From Bacteroides fragilis NCTC 9343 (GTDB taxonomy: Bacteria; Bacteroidota; Bacteroidia; Bacteroidales; Bacteroidaceae): DNA of 64,000 bases. Every line of letters begins with the position of its first letter. The first letter of the stretch is position 1. The notes beneath the pieces are model-generated. The model saw nothing but the letters and a program-made list of their open reading frames with translations, had not been told where the DNA came from and searched no databases. Below, in pieces: positions 34,588 to 43,297 of the stretch. The translations under genes were made by a program, and so were the position numbers. The stretch is from positions 1,922,001-1,986,000 of the forward strand of contig NC_003228.3 of assembly GCF_000025985.1 (NCBI RefSeq). Direction: 5' to 3'.

Positions 34588-35709
34588 TTATTCTAAAATT
34601 ACAACACGGTTCAGGAAGTTCTTGCCAAACATGTTGGCTGTTCCACCAAAACCGATGAGTTCCAGTTGATCTTTGCTTACGCCTTCTTTGATAAGAGCGT
34701 CATAAACGGCTTGAGCACGGGCCTCAGACAGTTTCTGGTTCCACTTGGCACTACCTGTAGCCTTATCTGCATAACCGGCTATTTTGTATTTCTTATCCGG
34801 GTTGGCTTTCAAGATCTTAGCGGCCAGTTGGATGTTAACCATACCATAGTCGTCGATCTTGGATTTACCAATCTGGAAGAAGACTGCGCGAGGGCCGGCT
34901 ACTTCGATTTCTTTCACCACTTCTTTCGTTACAGGTTTTACGTTAGCCAGCGCGTTTTTGGCATCGGCTAAGTCCGATTGCGCCTTTGACAGTTCACTTC
35001 TGTAACGATTCAGCTCTTCGTTGATAGCGTTTTGGTCTACCTGTGCACCGCAAGACACGAATCTCTTGCCACCGAATGTGTAAGTCACACCTGCTGTCAG
35101 AGAAACAGCACCGTCAGTACGGGCAGAACTATAATGTCCGAAGAGAGAAGGAGAGACTTCACCTCTTGCTTCTACATTGATATCCAAATATTTGTTGATG
35201 TTGAATTGTCCCATCAAACCGACAGAACCATTAATCAGCGCATTCAGTTTATCTTGATTGCCATAGGCCTTGGCAAACGTAAGTCCCGGACCTGCGAATA
35301 CGGATACAGTGAACAAGCGATCGGGATTATAGCCTCCGATAGCGTTTGACAAGTTGAACAATCCGTCGGCACGTAGAGTGAAGTATTTTTTATTCTTCAT
35401 CTTATTGTATTCGCCTTCCGGCATTCCATATTCGGAGTATAATGTACTCCAACATCCTGCTACCTGGCCACGGATCCCCCAAATAGGGTCGAACAGTTTA
35501 CCGACTGATGCGTGTATCAGTGGAGTTATGGCATGTCCAAAGCCATAATCAAAGTTGTCGGGGTTGACACATCCCTGTGCTCCTACACCCACGCTGATAA
35601 AGATATTATCTTTAGCTTTTTCGCTATAATAATGCTCTTTTGTCTGCGCTGAGGCTGAGACGGCTGCGCCTGTCAACAGTAAAGACAATATTGCTATTTT
35701 ACTTTTCAT
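34588..35709 (-). CDS. OmpA-family outer-membrane protein, left operon gene D1
   Basis: 373 residues. Signal peptide ending at ASAQ (about 22), an N-terminal barrel (about 30-210: ISVGVGAQGCVNPDNFDYGFG), a coiled-coil-like linker (NEELNRYRSELSKAQSDLAD) and a C-terminal OmpA peptidoglycan-binding domain (about 270-373; FFQIGKSKIDDYGMVNIQLAA, EARAQAVYDALIKEGV). It is nearly identical in protein sequence to the right-hand paralogue at 45208, yet synonymous sites differ often. It ends the left operon, one base after gene C1. Confidence 0.9.
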   Translation of the reverse strand: MKSKIAILSLLLTGAAVSASAQTKEHYYSEKAKDNIFISVGVGAQGCVNPDNFDYGFGHAITPLIHASVGKLFDPIWGIRGQVAGCWSTLYSEYGMPEGEYNKMKNKKYFTLRADGLFNLSNAIGGYNPDRLFTVSVFAGPGLTFAKAYGNQDKLNALINGSVGLMGQFNINKYLDINVEARGEVSPSLFGHYSSARTDGAVSLTAGVTYTFGGKRFVSCGAQVDQNAINEELNRYRSELSKAQSDLADAKNALANVKPVTKEVVKEIEVAGPRAVFFQIGKSKIDDYGMVNIQLAAKILKANPDKKYKIAGYADKATGSAKWNQKLSEARAQAVYDALIKEGVSKDQLELIGFGGTANMFGKNFLNRVVILE

Positions 35710-35710
35710 G

Positions 35711-36526
35711 TTATTTCATTTTTTGTTTTAACTCTTTGTTTCGTTTTTGCTTTTTCATTCCATCTTTTCCGGACAAGCGGAACTGGAAAGTCAATCCACC
35801 TGTGAAATATTTCATTCTTTGGAGTTCCACTTGTGCATGCAAATGGTTGAAAAGCAAATAGGTGGCACCTAACGCAAAATCTTTCGAATCATATTCGGCA
35901 ATTAATCTCAATTGCGGATGGAAAGACGGGTTATAACTGATACCTGCCGCGATCCCATTCAGTTTGTACTCTATCCTTTTGTTATAAAGATAGGAGAGGT
36001 GTACTCCCACTGTCTCTCTTCCTAATTGGACATGCCTGGTGGCTGCGATGTAGAAACGACTGAAGTATCCGTTACCTTCCGTCGGAGCCACAACTCCATT
36101 GCCGGACGAGGTAAAAGGATCGGAAGTGCCTACTACAACAGCGGGCATGTATTTCCAGAATTGCCCTTCTTTCAGTGCCCGTAATCTGAGAGAAAAATAC
36201 CGGTCCTGATTCGTAAAGCCTGAGTAACCATAAGGTTTTAATCCAAGAGCTTCCGCCTTAAATAAAGTACAGGTATATGCTACTTCCATCCAAGGTAAAA
36301 TGGTTACATTCAGGTAGTAATTGTACGTGTGGTAGTACCACGTTGGAGGAGTTATCTCCTTATTCATAAAGTTTGCACCCAGCATGACTGTTTTGTCCTT
36401 CTGCATTTCTGCCGAGGGAGCATGCAGCAATCCTGTAGTACCGTAGGTCAATTGAGCCGAAAGCATAAAGGGTATAGCTATAAATAGCGATACTATGAAG
36501 ATTCGTTTTAAATTTACTGTATACAT
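35711..36526 (-). CDS. YjbH-like outer-membrane protein, left operon gene C1
   Basis: 271 residues with a signal peptide ending at LSAQ (about 26). Right after it, LTYGTTGLLHAPSAEMQKDKTV resembles the start of the YjbH family of exopolysaccharide-linked outer-membrane proteins (GTxGLxxxPSA). Regularly alternating strands follow (RYFSLRLRALKEGQ, HLSYLYNKRIEYKLNG, LRLIAEYDSKDFALGATYL). It is about 20 residues longer than the right paralogue because of a basic C-terminal tail (KDGMKKQKRNKELKQKMK). Family call is moderate; function in the envelope or in capsule-type polymer export is inferred. Confidence 0.7.
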   Translation of the reverse strand: MYTVNLKRIFIVSLFIAIPFMLSAQLTYGTTGLLHAPSAEMQKDKTVMLGANFMNKEITPPTWYYHTYNYYLNVTILPWMEVAYTCTLFKAEALGLKPYGYSGFTNQDRYFSLRLRALKEGQFWKYMPAVVVGTSDPFTSSGNGVVAPTEGNGYFSRFYIAATRHVQLGRETVGVHLSYLYNKRIEYKLNGIAAGISYNPSFHPQLRLIAEYDSKDFALGATYLLFNHLHAQVELQRMKYFTGGLTFQFRLSGKDGMKKQKRNKELKQKMK

Positions 36527-36577
36527 TCTCTACGCTTTCGGTTCAATGATTTCAATTACTACATTTTATTCTCTCGG

Positions 36578-38797
36578 TTATTCAGAGATGATAATACCAC
36601 CACCGGCATTCAGGTCATCGCCGTGACCATGACCATGTCCATGACCGATCGCTTCAATCGTTCTAACAACTACTGAAGAAATCTTGCTGATTGTAACTTC
36701 AGCTGTTTTCTTTTCGATTGCTTTCGTTGCTTTATTGTAAACAGCAAACGGCAATACATAGGTAGTCTTGATAACGTTTCTTGTTACGTCGAATCCTGTC
36801 AACTGAGTATAAGCTGGTACTTCAAGTTCATATGTGAACTTTTTGTCTGTAAATGCAGCTCCCGGAGTAACATTGGCATTATCGTCTTTGATAGCTTCTT
36901 CCAAAGCTGCGCTGACCATCTTGATAGTAGTTGTAGTTAGTGTGGAATGTGCTTTCTTGATAATTTCTTCTACAGAAGCACCACCTTCGCACTTGATACC
37001 ACCCTTCCAGTTGATTTCCATTTTTACTTTGGCAGTTTCACCTTCAGTGTAGCATGCTTTGTCGAATTTCATAGAATCCAAGGCTGCTTCAGCCGTAGCT
37101 TTGCTGTCGGCTTCTTCGAAACCGAATTTGAATTTAGAGAAGTGGTGAACATTGCCAACAAATACTCCGTTCTGGTAAGTAGCATAGTTTTCTTCAGCTT
37201 CCCAAGTATTAGTCTTTTCATTGAAGTAAAGAGTAGCCAATGCAACTTCAGGAGTTTCTCCTTGCGCTACGACAACTGCAGGAGTAAATTTCACTTCCAT
37301 CGGAGTTACGAAAATAGTTCCGGTTGGAGTACCGTCGTATTCACGGACAGAAGCACCTTCTTTACCTTCGTCAGTACGGCTGATGTTCAGGGTGCTTGCT
37401 ACGCCACTTGTAAAAATGATTATAGTGTTAGCCGGAAGAACGATTTCGTCAATAACGGTTTCTTCTTTATCATTATTAGTATCAATTACTTTAGATTCCA
37501 GTTTGAAGGTCGTTTCTTTCTCGATCGGAAGAACTGCTACCTTATCGATTTCTGTCAAAGTACCGTTGGCTACATATTTTTCCATAGTGTTAACCACCTG
37601 TTCTGCTTGTGCCGGAGTAATCTTGATGTCCGATCCAGCAGCTTCCAAAACCTTGTTAATTGATTCTTCTACAGCAGATTTACTTGGAACTTTTTCACCT
37701 TCTGCTTTTTCCGGTGCGGCTTCAACAGCATTCTCTGTTGGAACTTCAATCTCTACATTGCCACCGATAAATACATTATCGTCATCATTCGGTTTTTCTG
37801 TATCCGGTTTCAGTATCAGAGTTACATTGACTGTGGTGTTAGATACTTGGCCATTGTCTACCGGTGCTATAAATGCAGTATATACATAGATCTTATAGCT
37901 GTTATGACGGATTGTTACAGTTGCTTTAGTCAGACCTTTTACTTTGTCGGCAGGAATCTCGAATTTGTAGAAACCGTTGGAAGCAGTAGTTGTTACTTCG
38001 TATCCTGACATGTTCAGTGTTACTTCAGCCTTAGTAACCATGCCACCATCCTGATTGTAGATATTTCCTGCCAAATAGTATTTAGGGGCAACCTCTACTT
38101 CTTTTTTCTGCATAGCAACAGTTACCGAAGTTTTTGCAATGAAAATACCTTCACCTTCCGGCCCGGCTACTTCACTGATCACAACGTCGGCAGTAGCCGG
38201 TTTGTATCCGTCAGCAGTGATATATATAGTGTGCTGACCCAGACCTACATTGGACATAGTGAATTCGTTACCATTCTGAATGGTTGCTGTCAATATGCCT
38301 GGCATAGTTGCGGTTTTGATAGCTACAGGCTCACCGCTTTCCGCATCAAATACAGAACCTTCAATTTGATATTCTACATCTTTTGTCGGTTTTGTTTCTT
38401 TGCCTTTTTCCATTTTAGCGTCGATGGTATAGGCTACGATAGAACCGTTTTCCTGTTTAGTAACGAATACCGAGCTTGTCACTGTTTTATAACCGCTCTT
38501 TGCAAAAGTTACTACGTTGGTTTCTCCCACTTTAGCTTCCAGAACATACTTACCGTCTGCTGCGGTAGTCATTGACTTTGAGTTTGTGACATTGGTTACT
38601 GTGACACCGTCCATTACAGCATTGCTTTCAGCATCTGTAACAATACCTGCTACTTGGTACGTCGTAGCTGTAGGGTCGGTCACTTTGGGAACATCAATCT
38701 CGTCTTTTTCGTAGCAACTTGCGAACATACCGCACATTGCCAACAGGGTTAGCGCTAACTTAGCGCCATTACCGAAAAGTTTACTTTTCATTTTCAT
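36578..38797 (-). CDS. Large lipoprotein with repeated carboxypeptidase-regulatory-like domains, left operon gene B1
   Basis: 739 residues. Lipoprotein signal with FASC at about residues 24-27 (start MKMKSKLFGNGAKLALTL). Three similar beta-sandwich modules follow (about 45-125, 143-230, 240-330), each with the 'VAGIVTDAESNAVMDGVTVT / GKYVLEAKVG' pattern of carboxypeptidase-regulatory-like domains. A long region without recognised domain (about 340-715) leads to a C-terminal GHGHGHGDD stretch and NAGGG. The first about 30 residues share near-identical DNA with the right-hand lipoprotein, but the rest of the two proteins differs. Predicted to be outer-membrane anchored. Confidence 0.75.
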   Translation of the reverse strand: MKMKSKLFGNGAKLALTLLAMCGMFASCYEKDEIDVPKVTDPTATTYQVAGIVTDAESNAVMDGVTVTNVTNSKSMTTAADGKYVLEAKVGETNVVTFAKSGYKTVTSSVFVTKQENGSIVAYTIDAKMEKGKETKPTKDVEYQIEGSVFDAESGEPVAIKTATMPGILTATIQNGNEFTMSNVGLGQHTIYITADGYKPATADVVISEVAGPEGEGIFIAKTSVTVAMQKKEVEVAPKYYLAGNIYNQDGGMVTKAEVTLNMSGYEVTTTASNGFYKFEIPADKVKGLTKATVTIRHNSYKIYVYTAFIAPVDNGQVSNTTVNVTLILKPDTEKPNDDDNVFIGGNVEIEVPTENAVEAAPEKAEGEKVPSKSAVEESINKVLEAAGSDIKITPAQAEQVVNTMEKYVANGTLTEIDKVAVLPIEKETTFKLESKVIDTNNDKEETVIDEIVLPANTIIIFTSGVASTLNISRTDEGKEGASVREYDGTPTGTIFVTPMEVKFTPAVVVAQGETPEVALATLYFNEKTNTWEAEENYATYQNGVFVGNVHHFSKFKFGFEEADSKATAEAALDSMKFDKACYTEGETAKVKMEINWKGGIKCEGGASVEEIIKKAHSTLTTTTIKMVSAALEEAIKDDNANVTPGAAFTDKKFTYELEVPAYTQLTGFDVTRNVIKTTYVLPFAVYNKATKAIEKKTAEVTISKISSVVVRTIEAIGHGHGHGHGDDLNAGGGIIISE

Positions 38798-38855
38798 CTC
38801 AATAAAATTAAAAATTTAATAATTCAGATTTTATAAAATATGGATTAAAACTATT
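38753..38855. repeat. Left arm of the 103-bp inverted repeat
   Basis: Reverse complement of 43195-43297 with two mismatches out of 103. It spans the last 15 codons of the truncated A' gene, the intergenic stretch (TTAAATTTTTAATTTTATTGAG) and the first 15 codons of lipoprotein B1. Just outside it the two copies quickly lose similarity. Confidence 0.8.
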
Positions 38856-39785
38856 GTTCTTCATTATGTTATCGTCAGGTGCTGAGCGATAAGTCTTATA
38901 GTAATATTGTTCATTTCCCGCATTATAAGACATTCCCATATTATTGGAAGGAGTGATCCGAGGAATATATCCTTTGCGTTTATATCGGTAAGGGGGTAAA
39001 GCTATTTGGAAACGGAATCCTCCATTGGCTTTCACGTCTTTGGCTTTCATTGCATAGAATCCAATGGAAGCATAGCGAAAATGCCGGATTGCTTCTACTC
39101 TAACTGCTTTCTCCTTTAATAGATATTGTTCAACTCTTGCATTTAATTCTACATTATAGCGTGGCCAATAAAAGCTTCCTCCCAATGACCATGTAGCCCG
39201 CATCTTTGTTCCATAATGCATAGTAAAACCTTCCCAATATCCTGTACCGGTATACCCGATGCGGCCTTCTATACTGAAACGTTCATCTTTAAAGTGGTGG
39301 ATCAGGTTGAAGTCGATGCCATATCGGCTATTATTAAAGCTACCGATAGCCAATGTTGCCCAAAAATTATAGGGCAGACGGACTGTTTGCGATAGTTCAA
39401 GGAAACCCGGATGTAGTTTATCGTATCTGCTGGCATATCCGTCATTATATACCGGAATCACCATTTGAGCCGTGAATTTCATCCCTTTCCAGAAAGAGAC
39501 TTCTATGGCGGGTGATAAATTGAAAAGCACTTGATAAATCTGTGTGATTACCAAGTTTTTTAGTGATAATTCCGGATATATTGTGATATCTACTTTATAC
39601 AAAGAGCTATTTGCTTTTTTATTCCTTTTTACTTTGTTCCAGCTATTTCCCAGATTATAACTAACTTCCCAGTCTTGTCTGCTAATATTTACTGTACTAT
39701 CTTTGAAAGATGGCTGATAATAAAGAGATATTTGCGGCACATTGTTATTCAAAACGATAATACGGCATGGCTTTCTTTCGGGTAA
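38808..39785 (-). pseudogene. 5'-truncated copy of gene A (left operon, A')
   Basis: The frame homologous to the right-hand A gene begins at 39785 (LPERKPCRIIVLNNNVPQISL) and lacks the signal peptide and about 110 N-terminal residues. The codon immediately upstream is an in-frame TGA (39786-39788). About half of the remaining about 315 residues match gene A, including FKDERFS, RIGYTG, HFRYASIGFY and FQIALPPYRYKRKGYIPR. The end, SFNPYFIKSELLNF, is identical. No ATG start, signal peptide or promoter is visible, so it is probably silent in this orientation. Confidence 0.75.
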
Positions 39786-39788
39786 TCA

Positions 39789-40132
39789 GTAGTTTGATTT
39801 GTAGAATATCACATCACTTACTTCGTTTCCTAATGTATTGATATACATTGGATTGATGTTTTAGTAGATTTTTCGGTTCTATTAGGACTTTGGCTGGTTG
39901 CTTCTATATGGAAGTATCTCTGTTACTGAGCTGCTACTTTAATTAAGATTCATAAAGAATCTTTGTTTTATTTATAATATTTTGGTTATCAGAATTATAG
40001 TGGATTTTGAAAACCGGTTTTTGTCTGATCGCTTTTTATTAGAAATCTTTTTTCATGGACTTTTGTTACCTGTTTGTTACTTATAACAGAATAATGTCTA
40101 TATTTATAACTAAAAACATACAAACAAATAAT
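39789..40132. other. Gene-free stretch between A' and the recombinase
   Basis: About 340 bases upstream of both the truncated A' (minus) and the recombinase (plus). No TAnnTTTG promoter facing A' was found. A small hairpin AAGATTC/GAATCTT is at 39955-39973. A weak promoter-like pair for the recombinase (TTTG 40073-40076, TATATTTA 40099-40106, 22 bases apart) is possible. Confidence 0.45.
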
Positions 40133-41275
40133 ATGAAAAAAGAAGTAAGGATTAAAGAACCGGTCAGGATCAGGACTAAACGTCTGTCGAACGGTTGTGA
40201 GTCTATATATTTAGATATTTATATGGATGGAAGAAGACGATATGAATTTTTAAAGCTATATATAATACCCGAGCATACACGGACGGATAAAGATTTAAAT
40301 CAGAGCACCATGAAACTGGCCAGTGCAGTGAAGGCACAAAGGATTATAGAATTACAGAATGGAGTATACGGCTTTAACCATCAACAGGAAAAGAAAGATA
40401 TAATGCTGATAGATTATATCAAGTATTTGGCAGACAAGGATATAGAAAAAACTTCAAGGAAAGTGTCTATGTATACACTGATATACCATCTTCAGCATTA
40501 TGATAAGATGGGTATCAGACTCAGACAGGTAGATAAAAAGTATATACTTGGCTTTGTTGAATACTTGAAGACGGCAACTCAGAAACACTGTAAAAGTGTG
40601 AAGAATATAAGTGCCAATACTCAAGTTCATTATTATAAGGTTTTTCATCATTGCCTGAATAGTGCTGTAATTGATGAAATTATAACTTCAAATCCAATGG
40701 ATAAGATAAAAAATGAGGAAAAGCCTAAGCGGAGAAGGACTGAACGGGCATTTCTGACTATTGATGAATTGAAAATATTGTCACAAACAGATTTTCATAA
40801 TGCGACTTTAAAAAAGGCTTTTCTATTCAGTTGTTTTTGTGGACTGAGACATAGTGATATAGTGGCACTTACATGGGGAAATCTGAAAAAGGGAAAAGTC
40901 GGTAAAATGGAGCTGCATATGACGCAACAGAAAACTCAGGAAATCCTCTCTCTTCCTCTGAGCAAGGAGGCTTTGAAACAACTTCCTGTCCGCGGAAAAG
41001 TACCTGATACAGAGAAAGTGTTCAAAGGTCTTATCAGTTTAGGAAGAACCAATGAAATATTACCCAAATGGGCTGCTAAAGCCGGTATTCAAAAGCATAT
41101 TACTTTTCATTCGGCACGACATACCCATGCCACAATGATGATTACTCTCGGTGCCGATCTTTATACGGTATCTAAACTCTTGGGACATACCAATATTCAA
41201 ACAACTCAGATTTATGCCAAGATAGTGGATGAAAGTAAAGAGAAGGCTATCGATTTAATTCCGGATATAACTTGA
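40133..41275 (+). CDS. Tyrosine-type site-specific recombinase
   Basis: 380 residues from the ATG at 40133 (MKKEVRIKEPVRIRTKR); the frame is open further upstream, to 40055, but those codons look non-coding. The N-terminal arm-binding part (about 1-85) and SAM-like core-binding domain (about 90-200) are followed by the catalytic domain with all key residues: CGLRHSD (Arg), HSARHTHA (His-x-x-Arg), LLGHTNIQTTQIYAKI (His and nucleophilic Tyr). Its length and layout match Bacteroides integrase/invertase (Tsr-like) enzymes. It sits between two oppositely oriented paralogous surface operons, with no phage or conjugative genes near, so DNA inversion is a more likely job than integration. Confidence 0.9.
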   Translation: MKKEVRIKEPVRIRTKRLSNGCESIYLDIYMDGRRRYEFLKLYIIPEHTRTDKDLNQSTMKLASAVKAQRIIELQNGVYGFNHQQEKKDIMLIDYIKYLADKDIEKTSRKVSMYTLIYHLQHYDKMGIRLRQVDKKYILGFVEYLKTATQKHCKSVKNISANTQVHYYKVFHHCLNSAVIDEIITSNPMDKIKNEEKPKRRRTERAFLTIDELKILSQTDFHNATLKKAFLFSCFCGLRHSDIVALTWGNLKKGKVGKMELHMTQQKTQEILSLPLSKEALKQLPVRGKVPDTEKVFKGLISLGRTNEILPKWAAKAGIQKHITFHSARHTHATMMITLGADLYTVSKLLGHTNIQTTQIYAKIVDESKEKAIDLIPDIT

Positions 41276-41400
41276 GAGGATGATGTATAGCAAGGTTAGA
41301 TAGTTGCTAAAAAACGAATCTCAAAAAGATACAAGAGGCTAAGAAAATGCTACAAAAGAATTTTCGTTTTGTAATGTGTTGAAAATGAACGTTCTATATA

Positions 41401-41471
41401 TTAATATCCTGCATTTACAAAGTTAACTTTAAACCTGTGTTAAAGTTAACTTTGTAAATGCAGGATATTAA
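41401..41471. repeat. Perfect 31-bp inverted repeat with 9-base spacer
   Basis: 41401-41431 is the exact reverse complement of 41441-41471; the spacer is AACCTGTGT (41432-41440). The arms contain TAAAGTTAACTTTGTAAATG. No T-tract follows, so it is a poor terminator. It is a candidate binding or exchange site for the recombinase encoded just upstream. Confidence 0.85.
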
Positions 41472-41510
41472 CTTCGTAGATGTATCAAGTTAACTTCGTA
41501 AATCGAGAAA
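41445..41510 (+). repeat. Three 22-bp direct repeats (GTTAACTTYGTAAAT)
   Basis: Units begin at 41445 (GTTAACTTTGTAAATGCAG), 41467 (ATTAACTTCGTAGATGTATC) and 41489 (GTTAACTTCGTAAATCGAG), exactly 22 bases apart; a fourth, inverted, copy is in the left arm of the palindrome (41401-41431). This phased arrangement is like arm-type sites or iterons. Confidence 0.75.
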
Positions 41511-41912
41511 TATGATTATCTCTTTGGATGATTAACATTGTTAATGCAATAATTTCAATCTTTGTGTTATTATATATAAGAAATACATTATTATATGTAT
41601 TGATGTTTTTTATCTATTTTTTATTTGGGTGGTTAATAAATATATATTTGGTTAGATTAGCTACTGCCTGATTTTACCGGAATTTAGTAAATTTGTAATA
41701 TAGTAGATATACTATTGAAAATTTGATCTTACTATATAATACGATTTGATTTTATTAATTTGTTAGCCTTATAACTCTCTCTATTAGTGATTCTAAAATA
41801 GGAGGTGGATATTATTTAAGATTACAAGTGGGTTTTCTGGTCCATTTTTAAGCAAACAGGTATTTGGATGAAAAAAAACTGATACAAATGTGCGAAAAAA
41901 CATGTAAAATTC
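41511..41912. other. Gene-free AT-rich leader region
   Basis: No coding frame worth naming between the direct repeats and the promoter of the right operon. Mostly A/T-rich sequence. Confidence 0.5.
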
Positions 41913-41943
41913 TTTGGTATTATTAAAATTGTGTCTATTTTTG
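41913..41943 (+). promoter_or_regulatory. Consensus promoter of the right envelope operon
   Basis: TTTG (41913-41916), exactly 19 bases, TATTTTTG (41936-41943): an exact match to the Bacteroidetes TTTG-N19-TAnnTTTG promoter. The gene A start codon is about 52 bases downstream. It lies inside the segment bounded by the 103-bp inverted repeat, so an inversion would carry it. Confidence 0.75.
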
Positions 41944-41994
41944 CACCATATTTTGCATCCATAAATTTAGATGCTTAAGTTATAAAGCAAACAA

Positions 41995-43242
41995 ATGAAT
42001 CACAAAGGCCCTTACATGAGGAAAAACATAACAATTGGCACTACTTTGCGCAGAATTTCACTCATATTATTCTGTTTACTTCCTTTGAAGGGGATTTGTC
42101 AAACAGGAGAGGCCACTGTTGACGCACTTGTTAAGATGGGATTTGAAAATGTAGGGTGGACAGAAGATACTGAAGAACGGGTTTTTGTGATACAAAACTC
42201 AGCCTATCGCCTTGAGGGAGTTGGAATAGGTAAAGCGGTTGATTTGATCCAGAAGATGGGTTTACCCGAAAATAAGCCATGTAGGTTAATAGTTTTAGAC
42301 AATAATGTTCCTCAGATATCCCTCTATTATCAGCCGATGAAAGGAGATAGTATTGCTGAAGTCAGTCGGGCTGATTGGAGTGTAAGTTATGATTTGGGAG
42401 AAGGATGGAAACAAGCGAGACGGATTAAGAAGCAAAATAGCTCTTTGTTTAAAGTAGATATAGTGGTGTATCCGGAGTTGTTGTTTAGAAACTATATTTT
42501 ATCTAAGGTCTATGAAATAGTGGTTAATGTTTCTCCTGCCATAGAAGTTTCTTTGTGGAAAGGAATGAAACTGACTGGACAAGTAATTTTTCCTATCTAT
42601 AATGATTATGGACAAAGGTATAAGCAAATCCGTCCAGGTTTTGTGACTTTGTCGCAGACAGTACGTTTACCACAGCGTACATTCCTGACTGCTTCGGTCG
42701 GTTTTTTTAATAAATTTCGTTGGGGAGGAGATTTGAAAGCAAAGCACTTCTTTAAAGATGAGCGCTTTTCGGTAGATGCGCGTATCGGATATACCGGAAG
42801 AGGATACTTTGAAGATTGGGCTTTTTATCATGGAACCAAATGGACCTTGACAGGTTCTATTGGGGCGAATTTCTATTGGCCAAAGTATAATACGCAGTTT
42901 AGTTTAAAGGGGGAAAGATATTTAGAAGGAGAGTATGGTGCACGTTTTGATATGATTCGTCATTTTCGATACGCTTCTATTGGCTTTTATGGAATGAAGG
43001 TGCAACATGCGGGTAACAAAGGGCTGAATGGCGGCTTCTTGTTCCAGATAGCATTGCCTCCGTATAAATATAAGAGAAAAGGTTATATCCCAAGAGTGAT
43101 ACCCAATAATTTCGGATTCCAATATAATGCGGGTAATGAGCGTATATATGGTAAAGGATATAGTCCTCAGGCAAGTGATAACGTGATGGAAAATAATAGT
43201 TTTAATCCATATTTTATAAAATCAGAATTATTAAATTTTTAA
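41995..43242 (+). CDS. Right operon gene A, complete barrel-like envelope protein
   Basis: 415 residues with a signal peptide (LRRISLILFCLLPLKGICQ, cut about residue 36). An N-terminal domain (about 40-105: VDALVKMGFENVGWTED) is missing from the left copy. The rest is rich in amphipathic strands (RRFSVDARIGYTG-like, HFRYASIGFYGMKV, GGFLFQIALPPYKYKRKGYIPR) and looks like an outer-membrane barrel; the GFYxM...GGFxFQIAxP pattern recalls the C-terminal half of YjbH proteins. It is followed after 10 bases by the lipoprotein gene. Confidence 0.7.
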   Translation: MNHKGPYMRKNITIGTTLRRISLILFCLLPLKGICQTGEATVDALVKMGFENVGWTEDTEERVFVIQNSAYRLEGVGIGKAVDLIQKMGLPENKPCRLIVLDNNVPQISLYYQPMKGDSIAEVSRADWSVSYDLGEGWKQARRIKKQNSSLFKVDIVVYPELLFRNYILSKVYEIVVNVSPAIEVSLWKGMKLTGQVIFPIYNDYGQRYKQIRPGFVTLSQTVRLPQRTFLTASVGFFNKFRWGGDLKAKHFFKDERFSVDARIGYTGRGYFEDWAFYHGTKWTLTGSIGANFYWPKYNTQFSLKGERYLEGEYGARFDMIRHFRYASIGFYGMKVQHAGNKGLNGGFLFQIALPPYKYKRKGYIPRVIPNNFGFQYNAGNERIYGKGYSPQASDNVMENNSFNPYFIKSELLNF

Positions 43243-43297
43243 TTTTATTGAGATGAAAATGAAAAGTAAATTTTTCGGTAATGGCGCTAAGTTAGCG
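43195..43297. repeat. Right arm of the 103-bp inverted repeat
   Basis: Reverse complement of 38753-38855 with two mismatches (plus the base changes just outside). It covers the end of gene A, the A-B gap and the start of lipoprotein B2. The identical stretch includes non-coding bases and synonymous codon positions. Confidence 0.8.

Noticed and set aside
34561..34605. Sequence on the minus strand resembling the T-arm and 3' end of a tRNA (GGGTTTCGATTCCC).
   Set aside because: The loop would have eight bases and only three stem pairs, and no anticodon or D arm lies upstream; it is also inside the 3' end region of the OmpA-like gene and its terminator.
40055..41275. The recombinase as the integrase of a prophage or conjugative element.
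   Set aside because: No phage, relaxase, mobilisation or tra genes, no tRNA target and no direct-repeat attachment sites were seen; the flanks are paralogous host-type surface operons.
41401..41510. Palindrome and repeats as a CRISPR array or as a simple terminator.
   Set aside because: Repeats of 22 bp adjoin without spacers and no cas genes are near; the stem has no T-tract after it.
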